Source: Iamia sp035765045
GTDB taxonomy: Bacteria; Actinomycetota; Acidimicrobiia; Acidimicrobiales; Iamiaceae
NCBI GenBank assembly: GCA_035765045.1
Contig: DASTYI010000192.1
Span: forward strand, 1-15,297
DNA: 15,297 nucleotides
Reading direction: 5' to 3'
The notes under the pieces were generated by a model. It made no database searches. It was not told the origin of the DNA and saw nothing but the letters and a program-made list of their open reading frames with translations. This document shows, one piece after another, positions 7,093 to 13,613 of the stretch; positions within the stretch are counted from its first letter, which is position 1; the number at the start of each line of letters is the position of its first letter. Both the position numbers and the translations under genes were made by a program.

Positions 7093-8117
7093 GGGTCCTC
7101 GTCGCCATGAGCGGCGGGGTCGACTCCTCGGTGGCCGCCGCCCGCCTGGCCGACGACGGGCACGAGGTCGTCGGGGCCACGCTCAAGCTCTGGGGCGGGG
7201 CCTCGGACACCGGCTGCTGCTCGGTGGCCGACGTCGACGACGCCCGCCGGGTCGCCGACCGGCTCAGCATCGACCACCACACCTTCGCCTACGCCGAGGA
7301 GTTCGAGGCCGGCGTCGTCGGCCCCTACGTCGCCGCCCACGCCGCCGGGGCCACGCCCAACCCGTGCATGGCCTGCAACCGCGAGGTGAAGTTCGGGGCC
7401 CTGCTGGCCCGGGCCGACCGGCTCGGCTTCGACGCCGTGGCCACCGGCCACCACGCTCGGGTCGCCGTCGGCGACGACGGCGTGCGCCGGGTGGCCCGGG
7501 GCGCCGACGCGGCCAAGGACCAGTCCTACGTCCTCGCCGGGCTCGACCACGAGCGGCTGGGCCGGGTGCTGTTCCCCGTGGGCTCCTCGACCAAGGACGT
7601 CGTGCGGGCCGAGGCCGCCGCCCGGGGCCTCCGCACCGCGGCCAAGCCCGACAGCCAGGACGTCTGCTTCATCACCCGCACCGAGGGGCGGTCGCGCTTC
7701 CTCGGCCGGCGGCTGGCCCTCACCCCCGGCCGCGTCGTCGACCGGGCCGGCGCCCCGGTGGGCACGGTCGACGCCGTCGAGGCCGTCACCATCGGCCAGC
7801 GCCGCGGCCTCGGGCTCCCCGGCGGCACCGCCCCCCGCTACGTGCTGGCCACCGACCCCGGCACCGCCACCGTCGTCGTCGGCAGCGAGGACGACCTGCG
7901 CGTGCCCGAGCAGCCGGTCACCGCCGTGGGCTGGGCCGCCGGGCCCGACGACGGCGAGCTGGCGTGGCAGGCGAGCGCCCACGGCGGCCTGCGCCCGGGC
8001 CGGTTCGCCGCCGACCGGGTGCGCTGGACCGCCCGCCAGCGCCGGATCGCACCGGGCCAGGCCCTGGTGGCCTACGCCGGCGACGTGGTGGTCGGCTGGG
8101 CCACGGCGGCCCGCTGA
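7089..8117 (+). CDS. mnmA: tRNA-specific 2-thiouridylase MnmA (TrmU)
   Basis: A 342-residue ATP-dependent enzyme that adds sulfur to U34 of Glu, Gln and Lys tRNAs. The N-terminal PP-loop is SGGVDSS (8-14), which adenylates the uracil. The catalytic cysteine is C93 in NPCMACNREVKFG and the second, persulfide-forming cysteine is C193 in DSQDVCF. TGHHAR (119-124) and KDQSYVLAGL (143-152) are characteristic tRNA/ATP-binding segments, and TIGQRRGLG (234-242) opens the central domain, followed by a C-terminal beta barrel. The ATG overlaps the desulfurase stop as ATGA, which implies translational coupling with the sulfur donor. The length is slightly short of the usual 350-370, but all active-site parts are present. 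Confidence 0.97.
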   Translation: MRVLVAMSGGVDSSVAAARLADDGHEVVGATLKLWGGASDTGCCSVADVDDARRVADRLSIDHHTFAYAEEFEAGVVGPYVAAHAAGATPNPCMACNREVKFGALLARADRLGFDAVATGHHARVAVGDDGVRRVARGADAAKDQSYVLAGLDHERLGRVLFPVGSSTKDVVRAEAAARGLRTAAKPDSQDVCFITRTEGRSRFLGRRLALTPGRVVDRAGAPVGTVDAVEAVTIGQRRGLGLPGGTAPRYVLATDPGTATVVVGSEDDLRVPEQPVTAVGWAAGPDDGELAWQASAHGGLRPGRFAADRVRWTARQRRIAPGQALVAYAGDVVVGWATAAR

Positions 8118-8118
8118 C

Positions 8119-8868
8119 GTGGAGGGCTACGACGCCGCCACCTACGGCGACCGCTTCGCCGACGTCTACGACGACTGGTACGACGACCCGCCGGCCACCG
8201 ATGCCACCGTCGCCGCCCTCGTCGCCCGGGCCCGCGCCGCCGCCGGCGACCGCACCCCGGCCGTCCTCGAGCTGGGCGTCGGCACCGGCCGGCTCGCCCT
8301 CCCGCTGGCCGCCGCCGGGCTCGCCGTCACCGGGGTCGACGCCTCCACGGCGATGCTCGACCGCCTCGCCGGCAAACCCGGGGGCCACGCCGTCACCGCC
8401 GTGGTCGGCGACATGGCCGGCCCGCTCCCCGACGGCCCCTTCGACCTCGTCGTCGTGGCCCGCAACACCTTCTTCAACCTCACCACCGAGGCCGCCCAGC
8501 GGGCCTGCCTGACCGACGTGGCCCGGGTCCTCGCCCCCGGCGGGCGGCTGGTGGTCGAGGCCTTCGTGCCCACCGACGACGACGCCCCCACCTCCTCGGT
8601 CGAGGTGCGGACGATCACCGCCGACCGGGTCCTCCTCTTCGTCGACCGCCACGACCCGGCCACCGGCGAGGCCTGGAGCTCCTTCGTCGACATCTCCGCC
8701 GACGGCATCCGGCTCCGGCCCTGCCACGTCCGCTACCTGCGGCCCGCCGATCTCGACGCCCTCGCCGAGCGGTGCGGGCTGGTCCTCGACGAGCGGGTCG
8801 AGGGCTGGGACGGCGCCGCCTTCGACGACGACTCCCCCCACCACGTCTCGGCCTACAGGAGGGCCTGA
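8119..8868 (+). CDS. Class I SAM-dependent methyltransferase
   Basis: A 249-residue Rossmann-fold methyltransferase. Motif I is LELGVGTGRLALPLA (50-64), the acidic ribose-binding residue is D74 in TGVDAS, motif III is VGDMAGPLPDGPFDLVVV (96-113), and the post-motif region ARVLAPGGRLVVEAF is typical. The N-terminal YGDRFADVYDDWY helix is common to Methyltransf_25-type enzymes. The C-terminal part (about 150-240) replaces a tight substrate lid with beta strands. The substrate is unknown. Being one base downstream of mnmA suggests a tRNA or cofactor role, but I have no motif for that. It begins with GTG at 8119, directly after the mnmA stop, so it depends on coupled translation. Confidence 0.9.
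   Translation: MEGYDAATYGDRFADVYDDWYDDPPATDATVAALVARARAAAGDRTPAVLELGVGTGRLALPLAAAGLAVTGVDASTAMLDRLAGKPGGHAVTAVVGDMAGPLPDGPFDLVVVARNTFFNLTTEAAQRACLTDVARVLAPGGRLVVEAFVPTDDDAPTSSVEVRTITADRVLLFVDRHDPATGEAWSSFVDISADGIRLRPCHVRYLRPADLDALAERCGLVLDERVEGWDGAAFDDDSPHHVSAYRRA
8857..8863 (+). promoter_or_regulatory. Strong Shine-Dalgarno AGGAGGG that fixes the SRPBCC start
   Basis: AGGAGGG lies 6 bases before ATG 8870, inside the last codons of the methyltransferase gene. It is the best ribosome binding site in the window and stands out because most other starts here have none. Confidence 0.8.
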
Positions 8869-8869
8869 C

Positions 8870-9310
8870 ATGGGACGTGTCCGGGTCGGCATCACCATCG
8901 ACGCCCCGCCCAAGCGGGTGTGGGCCGAGGTCGAGCCGATCGAGCGCCACGTCGACTGGATGGCCGACGCCGAGGCCATCCGCTTCACCTCCCGCTCGCA
9001 CCGGGGCGTGGGCACCACCTTCGAGTGCGACACCAAGGTGGGCCCCATCCGGCTGACCGACGAGATGGAGATCACCGAGTGGCGCCCGGGCAAGGTGATG
9101 GGCGTCCGCCACGTCGGCATCGTCACCGGCACCGGCCGCTTCACCCTCCGCCGGGCCCGCGGCGGCCGCACCCGCTTCACCTGGGAGGAGCGGCTGCGCT
9201 ACCCCCGCTGGCTGGGCGGGGCGGTCGGTGGGGTCGTCGGCGACCGGATCATGGCCCAGGTCTGGAAGCGCAACCTGCGGCGGCTCAAGGCCCAGGTCGA
9301 GGGCGGCTGA
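8870..9310 (+). CDS. SRPBCC (START/polyketide cyclase-like) small-molecule-binding protein
   Basis: A 146-residue single-domain protein. The first strand VRVGITIDAPPKRVWAEVEPIERH is the classic SRPBCC opening, with an Ala-Pro-x-x-x-Val-Trp turn. FECDTKVGPIRLTDEMEITEWRPGK and the last long helix (about 122-144) complete the helix-grip fold. SRPBCC proteins bind lipids or hydrophobic ligands, or act as cyclases or aromatase-type enzymes; nothing in the sequence tells which. One base separates it from the methyltransferase stop, so the two are co-translated and may share a substrate. It converges on the beta-propeller gene, with only 9 bases between stop codons and no hairpin there. Confidence 0.85.
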   Translation: MGRVRVGITIDAPPKRVWAEVEPIERHVDWMADAEAIRFTSRSHRGVGTTFECDTKVGPIRLTDEMEITEWRPGKVMGVRHVGIVTGTGRFTLRRARGGRTRFTWEERLRYPRWLGGAVGGVVGDRIMAQVWKRNLRRLKAQVEGG

Positions 9311-9319
9311 CCGGCCCCG

Positions 9320-11368
9320 TCAGAGCTCGATGGTGGCGGTGGTGGCGCCCTCGCCGTCGAGGACGACGATCTGGGTCCCGGCCAGGATCGCCCAGCCGTC
9401 GTCGACGGTGAGCACCCGGGTGGCCACGTCCGTCGTCGCCACCACGTGGCGGGCCACCTCGACCAGCCGCCCCCCGGTGGTGTCGACCACGACCACGGCG
9501 CTCTCCATCGTCTCCGCGTAGGTCGTGGCCGGGACGGCGAAGCGGCCGTCGCCCAGGTCGAGGTAGGCGTGGTGGTCGTAGGCCACGGCCGACTCGTCGC
9601 CGAGGGTCAGGTCGCCCACCACCGTCGGCGAGGTCGGGTCCGAGACGTCGAACAGCTTGGCCGCGGTGCGCCCGTCCTCCCCGGGCCCGAACCCGACGAC
9701 CAGGCCGTCGCCCAGCGGGTGGAGGTACGAGCTGAACCCGGGGAGCTCGACCTCGCCCACCACCTGCGGCGAGGCCGGATCGGCCAGGTCGACCACGTAG
9801 AACGGGTCGGTCTGGAGGAAGGTCACGGCGTAGGCGGTGGTGCCGGCGAAGCGGATGCCGTGCAGCGTCTCCCCCGGCTTCCCGAACCGCTCGGTCCGCC
9901 CGACCTCGTCGAGCGTCCCCTCGGTGTCGAGCACGACGATCTCGTTGAGCGCCTCGCCCTCGACCGGGAACGTGGTCGGGGCCATCGTGGTCATCACGAC
10001 GTCGTCGGCGGCGACGCCGGGCTCGGCCATGGGCACGTCGACGGCCGGGCCGAAGCCCCCGCCGTCACGGGTGGTCGCCACCCGCAGCACGCCCTCGTGC
10101 TCCGACATCGAGAAGTCGTCGAGCAGCGAGCCCTCGACCGCCCCCGACCCGGTCGGCTCCAGGGTCTCCAGGTCGAAGCGGTGGATGCCGGTCGTCGTGC
10201 CCTCCTCGCCCCACTGGGGCGTGGCGAGGTAGATCGCCCCGGTGGTGACGTGGACCAGCGAGCCCGAGCCGACCACCTCGGTGGCCCGGACCGGCTCGAC
10301 CGCCCCGGTGGCCGGGAGGGTCACCAGCAGCGTCGCCGTCGGCTCCGACGGGCCGATCGGGTGGAGCACCTCGTCGCAGGGGACGGGGCCACCGGAGAAG
10401 GGGATGGCGGCGGTGCTGCTCGTGCTGGCCCCGTCGTCGACCACCACGTCGTCGGTCATGGCCTCGCGCTCGCCGGCGAAGGCCGGCTCGACCATCGCCG
10501 GCATGGCGCTGAACCCGTCGGTGGCCACCAGGTGGAGCTCGTCGCCGACCCGGCGGGCCGAGACCAGCGAGCCGGTGGTCGACCAGCGCCCCTCGACCTC
10601 CAGGCCCTCGGTGTCGACGGCGTAGCGCTCGACCGCCACGCCCCCGGCGTCGGGGTGGCCCACGACCCAGGCGATGCCGGCCTCGGCGTCATAGGTGACC
10701 TGGGCGTCCCACGGGACGTTGGTGGCCTCGACCACCTCGGCGGCGGCCAGGTCGACCACCGCCAGCCGGGTCGCCGAGGCCACCAGCACGACGTCCTCGG
10801 TCAGCCGGTCGACCAGATCGATCTCGTCGACCCCCTCGACGGCGACGTTGGTCTCGTCGTCGGCCGGCTCGTCGGCCTCCTCCTCGGCCGGCTCGGTCGC
10901 CTCGGGCTCGTCCGCCACCGGCTCGTCGGCCTCGGGCTCGTCCGCCTCCGGCGGCGGGGCCACCGTCGTGCTCGGGGCCATCGTCGTGGGCGGCGCCATC
11001 GTGGTCATCGACGCCTGCGGGGCCGGCTCGGGCGCCCCCGAGCCCTGGCTGCCGGCCGAGGCCGACCCCCCGTCGGCCGCCATCACGTCGGGCCGCCCGG
11101 CGGACTCGGTGACCGCCTCCCCCGCCATGTCGAACGACGAGGTGGCGTCGTCCCCACCCCCGCCCGACGCCTCGTCCCCCCAGGCAACCAGCTCGTCGCA
11201 CGACGTGAACGTCGCCAGCTCGACGGCCCCCGCCACCCGGGCCGGATCGCTGGCCTCCCCGGCGGCGAGCACCAAACCGGCGGTGAGCGCTCCCGCCCCG
11301 ATCAGGGCCAGGACACCGATCACCCCTCGGCGGGGACGGCTGCCAGGGGTCATGGAGGCGTTGGTCAT
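9320..11368 (-). CDS. Secreted or membrane-anchored beta-propeller protein (Beta_propel family)
   Basis: A 682-residue exported protein. Residues 15-36 form a signal peptide or anchor helix (GVIGVLALIGAGALTAGLVLA) after a basic start. FTSCDELVAW (54-63) and TNVAVEGVDEIDLV (173-186) are the marker motifs of the Beta_propel family (PF09826 from memory). The propeller runs to the end, with FGKPGETLHGIRF (495-507), TFLQTDPFYVVDL (516-528) and ELPGFSSYLHPLGDGL (541-556) strongly matching that family. Between the two markers lies a low-complexity linker with Thr/Met/Ala/Pro repeats (120-139) and a run of acidic ADEPE-type repeats (141-172). The linker motif MTTMAPTT recurs inside the propeller at 459-466. 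Function is unknown; it is probably an extracytoplasmic scaffold or sensor. GGAGGG (11377-11372) three bases before ATG 11368 supports the start. It lies 37 bases after the rhomboid gene. Confidence 0.9.
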   Translation of the reverse strand: MTNASMTPGSRPRRGVIGVLALIGAGALTAGLVLAAGEASDPARVAGAVELATFTSCDELVAWGDEASGGGGDDATSSFDMAGEAVTESAGRPDVMAADGGSASAGSQGSGAPEPAPQASMTTMAPPTTMAPSTTVAPPPEADEPEADEPVADEPEATEPAEEEADEPADDETNVAVEGVDEIDLVDRLTEDVVLVASATRLAVVDLAAAEVVEATNVPWDAQVTYDAEAGIAWVVGHPDAGGVAVERYAVDTEGLEVEGRWSTTGSLVSARRVGDELHLVATDGFSAMPAMVEPAFAGEREAMTDDVVVDDGASTSSTAAIPFSGGPVPCDEVLHPIGPSEPTATLLVTLPATGAVEPVRATEVVGSGSLVHVTTGAIYLATPQWGEEGTTTGIHRFDLETLEPTGSGAVEGSLLDDFSMSEHEGVLRVATTRDGGGFGPAVDVPMAEPGVAADDVVMTTMAPTTFPVEGEALNEIVVLDTEGTLDEVGRTERFGKPGETLHGIRFAGTTAYAVTFLQTDPFYVVDLADPASPQVVGEVELPGFSSYLHPLGDGLVVGFGPGEDGRTAAKLFDVSDPTSPTVVGDLTLGDESAVAYDHHAYLDLGDGRFAVPATTYAETMESAVVVVDTTGGRLVEVARHVVATTDVATRVLTVDDGWAILAGTQIVVLDGEGATTATIEL

Positions 11369-11405
11369 GCGCCCTCCGACGACCCCCGCCCCCCGATGGT
11401 TCCCG

Positions 11406-12308
11406 TCAGGGGAGGACGACGTCGCCGTACTCCCCCACCATCACCACGTAGGCGATCAGCAGCAGGGCGACGGCCAGCGCCCCGGTGAGCGCCACGGTGA
11501 TCGGCCCGGAGCGGGGCCCGAGCCGCTTGCGCCCCTCGACCAGGATCAGCCCCGCCAGGCCGCCGGCGACCAGGCCGCCGAGGTGGCCGCCGATCGAGAT
11601 GCCCGGGATGCTGAAGGTGAGGAGCAGGTTGATCCCGAGGGTGGTGACCAGCCCCGACCGCATCAGGTCGATGTTGCGGTCGCGGGCGACCACGATCGCC
11701 GCCCCCATCAACCCGTAGGCCGCCCCCGAGGCCCCGACGGTGACGGCGTTGGGGTCGAGGAGCACCACGCCGAGCGAGCCCCCGGTCAGCGCGGCCAGGT
11801 ACAGGGCGACGAAGCCGGCCCGGCCCAGCGCCCGCTCCATCATCTGGCCCAGGATCCAGATGAAGTACATGTTCATGCCCAGGTGGACGAACCCGAACGG
11901 GATGTCGTTCGAGTGCAGGAAGCCACCGGTGATCAGCCGCCACGGCTCCTCGGGCACGAACGGCCCGAAGAGGGCACCGTCGGCGAAGAACCCGAAGTCA
12001 CCCCGCTGGATGGCGATGATCTGGCCGCCGGCCGTGAAGGGGTCGAGGCTCCGGGTCGCCAGCATCCCGACGAAGGCGATGACGTTGACGGCGATGAGGA
12101 CCTGGGTGACGATCGGCTGGGTCGTCCAGGAGGCGGCGCCCTGGTAGACGCGCTGGCGGCCGGCCCGGGCGCACTCGGGGCAGTGGAAGCCGACCGAGGC
12201 CTGGTTCATGCACGACGGGCAGATCGGGCGGTCGCAGCGCTGGCAGGAGATCCCCGCCACCCGGTCCGGGTGCCGGTAACAGGTGCGCACGTTGGTGGGG
12301 GCCGTCAT
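11406..12308 (-). CDS. Rhomboid intramembrane serine protease with N-terminal B-box-like zinc finger
   Basis: A 300-residue membrane protease that cleaves transmembrane substrates within the bilayer. The first 50 residues hold a zinc-binding pattern like a B-box (C10, H13, C22, C25, C30, C33, H42, C43, C46). The rhomboid core follows from about residue 65: WRLITGGFLHSN (123-134), HLGMNM (142-147, oxyanion H and N), catalytic S194 in GASGAAYGLMG and catalytic H242 in GGHLGGL. About seven helices are visible, the last at 270-291. Both dyad residues are present, so the enzyme should be active. The fusion is common in actinobacteria. Substrates are unknown. The secreted beta-propeller gene just downstream, in the same transcript direction and with an N-terminal helix, is a candidate only by proximity. 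Confidence 0.95.
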   Translation of the reverse strand: MTAPTNVRTCYRHPDRVAGISCQRCDRPICPSCMNQASVGFHCPECARAGRQRVYQGAASWTTQPIVTQVLIAVNVIAFVGMLATRSLDPFTAGGQIIAIQRGDFGFFADGALFGPFVPEEPWRLITGGFLHSNDIPFGFVHLGMNMYFIWILGQMMERALGRAGFVALYLAALTGGSLGVVLLDPNAVTVGASGAAYGLMGAAIVVARDRNIDLMRSGLVTTLGINLLLTFSIPGISIGGHLGGLVAGGLAGLILVEGRKRLGPRSGPITVALTGALAVALLLIAYVVMVGEYGDVVLP

Positions 12309-12324
12309 CGTGGCGCCGACGCTA
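12309..12324 (-). promoter_or_regulatory. Putative promoter of the rhomboid gene: TAGCGT, 10 bases, ATG
   Basis: On the minus strand TAGCGT (12324-12319) lies 10 bases before ATG 12308, in the 52-base gap after the enoyl-CoA hydratase stop. The nine bases TAGCGTCGG are identical to those before the cysteine desulfurase. Transcription would begin 3-4 bases before the ATG. GGAGG occurs further upstream of the hexamer, outside Shine-Dalgarno range. Inferred from motif and spacing. Confidence 0.4.
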
Positions 12325-12360
12325 CCGACCTCCGGGGCCGGACCGGCGGCACGGGGGCGG

Positions 12361-13143
12361 TCAGCGCCCGGTGAAGCGGGCCTTGCCGGGACCGTTCTCG
12401 CGGAACGACTCGACCCCGATGCGGGCGTCGTCGGTGGCGAAGACCTGGACGAAGAGCTCCTGCTCCAGCTCCAGGCCCGAGCCGAGGCTGACGTCGAGCC
12501 CGCGGTCGATGGCCCGCTTGGCCAGGCCCTGGGCCACGACCGCCCCGGCAGCCAGCTCGGCCGCCCACGCCAGGGCCGCCTCCTGGACCTCGGCGGCGGG
12601 GACGACCCGGTCGACCAGCCCGATGGCCTGCGCCTCGGCGGCGTCGACCTGGCGGCCCGACAGGATCAGGTCCTTGGCCCGGGCCGGGCCGACCAGCCGG
12701 GCCAGCCGCTGGGTGCCACCGCCACCCGGGATGATCCCGAGGAGGATCTCGGGCTGGCCGAAGCGGGCCCGGTCCGAGGCGATGCGCAGGTCGCAGGCCA
12801 GGGCCAGCTCGCACCCGCCGCCCAGGGCCACGCCGCTGACGGCGGCGATCACCGCCCGGGGGATGTCGGCCACGGCGTTGAGGGCCCGCAGGAACTGCAT
12901 CCCGATGGTGCGGGCCTCGTCGGGGCCGGCGAACTCGGAGATGTCGGCGCCGGCGGCGAAGATCCGGTCGCCCCCGGTGACCACCACGGCGCCGGGGGGC
13001 GAGTCGATCAGCGCCTGGGCCGCCCCCTCCAGCTGCTCGAGCAGCCCGGTGGACAGGGCGTTGACCTTGCCGTTCTCGATGCGCAGGACGGCGACGCCGT
13101 CATCCCGGCGCTCGACGGAGACGAGGGGCTGCGAGGAGGACAT
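12361..13143 (-). CDS. Enoyl-CoA hydratase/isomerase (crotonase family)
   Basis: A 260-residue cytoplasmic crotonase-fold enzyme, most likely hydrating a 2-enoyl-CoA in fatty-acid or side-chain beta-oxidation. The oxyanion-hole stretch is AAGADISEF (63-71) together with ALGGGCEL (106-113). The two catalytic glutamates of hydratases are both present, E112 in GGGCEL and E132 in FGQPEILLGIIPGGGGTQRL. The C-terminal FATDDARIGVESFRENGPGKARFTGR-type ending (split here as FATDDARIGVESF and GKARFTGR) is standard for the family. The frame is open upstream to 13206, but that stretch runs through the palindromic repeat, so ATG 13143 is chosen; it also has a TANNNT hexamer 8 bases upstream. The exact acyl-CoA substrate cannot be told. 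Confidence 0.92.
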   Translation of the reverse strand: MSSSQPLVSVERRDDGVAVLRIENGKVNALSTGLLEQLEGAAQALIDSPPGAVVVTGGDRIFAAGADISEFAGPDEARTIGMQFLRALNAVADIPRAVIAAVSGVALGGGCELALACDLRIASDRARFGQPEILLGIIPGGGGTQRLARLVGPARAKDLILSGRQVDAAEAQAIGLVDRVVPAAEVQEAALAWAAELAAGAVVAQGLAKRAIDRGLDVSLGSGLELEQELFVQVFATDDARIGVESFRENGPGKARFTGR

Positions 13144-13157
13144 GACGGGCGAACCTA
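13144..13157 (-). promoter_or_regulatory. Putative leaderless promoter of the enoyl-CoA hydratase: TAGGTT, 8 bases, ATG
   Basis: On the minus strand TAGGTT (13157-13152) lies 8 bases before ATG 13143. No Shine-Dalgarno and no clear -35 are visible. The palindromic repeat copy 2 ends 26 bases upstream, so the hydratase would be transcribed separately from nfu, which would be terminated at the repeat. Confidence 0.4.
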
Positions 13158-13183
13158 GCCCGGAGGGGCGAGGGAACCGACCC

Positions 13184-13212
13184 GTACGGACGGTGCCAGG
13201 CACCATCCGTAC
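13184..13212. repeat. GGTGCCAGGCACC palindromic repeat, copy 2 (downstream of nfu)
   Basis: A 29-base hairpin centred on A13198 with the same 13-base core as copies 1 and 3 but different arms: GTACGGA on one side and TCCGTAC on the other, with one mismatch (C13191/A13205). It starts 8 bases after the nfu stop codon, in the direction of transcription. Core conserved, arms changed on both sides together: this is structural covariation. Confidence 0.85.
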
Positions 13213-13220
13213 AGGATCCG

Positions 13221-13481
13221 CTACAGCGAGACGACGCTCTCGGACTCCACGGCCATGCCGACGGCCTCGACGGCGGTGACGCCGGGGACCCGGTCCTTGA
13301 GGATCCGCTCGACCCCGGCCTTGAGGGTCACGGTCGAGGCCGGGCAGCTGACGCAGGCCCCGGTCAGCTCGACGGTGACGACGCCTGTGTCCTCGTCGAA
13401 GCCGCGCAGCTCGATGTCACCGTTGTCGGCCTGGATGGCCGGGCGGATGGCCTCGATGGTGGCCTGGAGCTTGTCGAGCAT
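13221..13481 (-). CDS. Nfu-type Fe-S cluster carrier (NifU C-terminal domain)
   Basis: An 86-residue stand-alone NifU-like domain. AIRPAIQADNGDIELRGF (11-28) and ELTGACVSCPASTVTLKAGVE (split as ELTGACVSCPAS and TVTLKAGVE, 38-58) are the family signature. C43 and C46 (CxxC) bind a 4Fe-4S cluster at a dimer interface for delivery to apo-proteins. ATG 13481 is chosen because the fold begins at LDKLQATIEAIRP; the frame stays open to an ATG near 13520, which would add 13 residues. No Shine-Dalgarno is seen. It is divergent from the membrane protein at 13605 and is followed by palindromic repeat copy 2. It works in the same sulfur/iron sphere as the cysteine desulfurase at 5953, though not in the same operon. 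Confidence 0.92.
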   Translation of the reverse strand: MLDKLQATIEAIRPAIQADNGDIELRGFDEDTGVVTVELTGACVSCPASTVTLKAGVERILKDRVPGVTAVEAVGMAVESESVVSL

Positions 13482-13600
13482 CGTGATCCATGTTCCCAGG
13501 TGGGGGTGCATGGGGCACAACCGCCACCGACGACCGGCCTGTTCCCCTGGTGCCGAGGGTCACACGGCGCCCCGACTCCCGGTGCGCCCGGGACCGTCCC

Positions 13601-13613
13601 TACCATGCGGCCG
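13601..13613 (+). promoter_or_regulatory. Putative leaderless promoter of the polytopic membrane protein: TACCAT, 7 bases, GTG
   Basis: TACCAT (13601-13606) overlaps the ATG at 13605 and is followed by 7 bases and an in-frame GTG at 13614. This is the same geometry as at ligA and suggests a leaderless transcript starting at GTG 13614 rather than translation from ATG 13605. There is no Shine-Dalgarno. Inferred from motif and spacing. Confidence 0.45.

Noticed and set aside
9311..9319. Terminator expected between convergent SRPBCC and beta-propeller genes
   Set aside because: Only 9 bases separate the stops, and only a 4-base inverted repeat is visible there.
9446..11488. Long plus-strand open frame opposite the beta-propeller gene
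   Set aside because: Composition is His/Gly/Arg-rich with no recognisable motif, while the minus strand gives clear family signatures.
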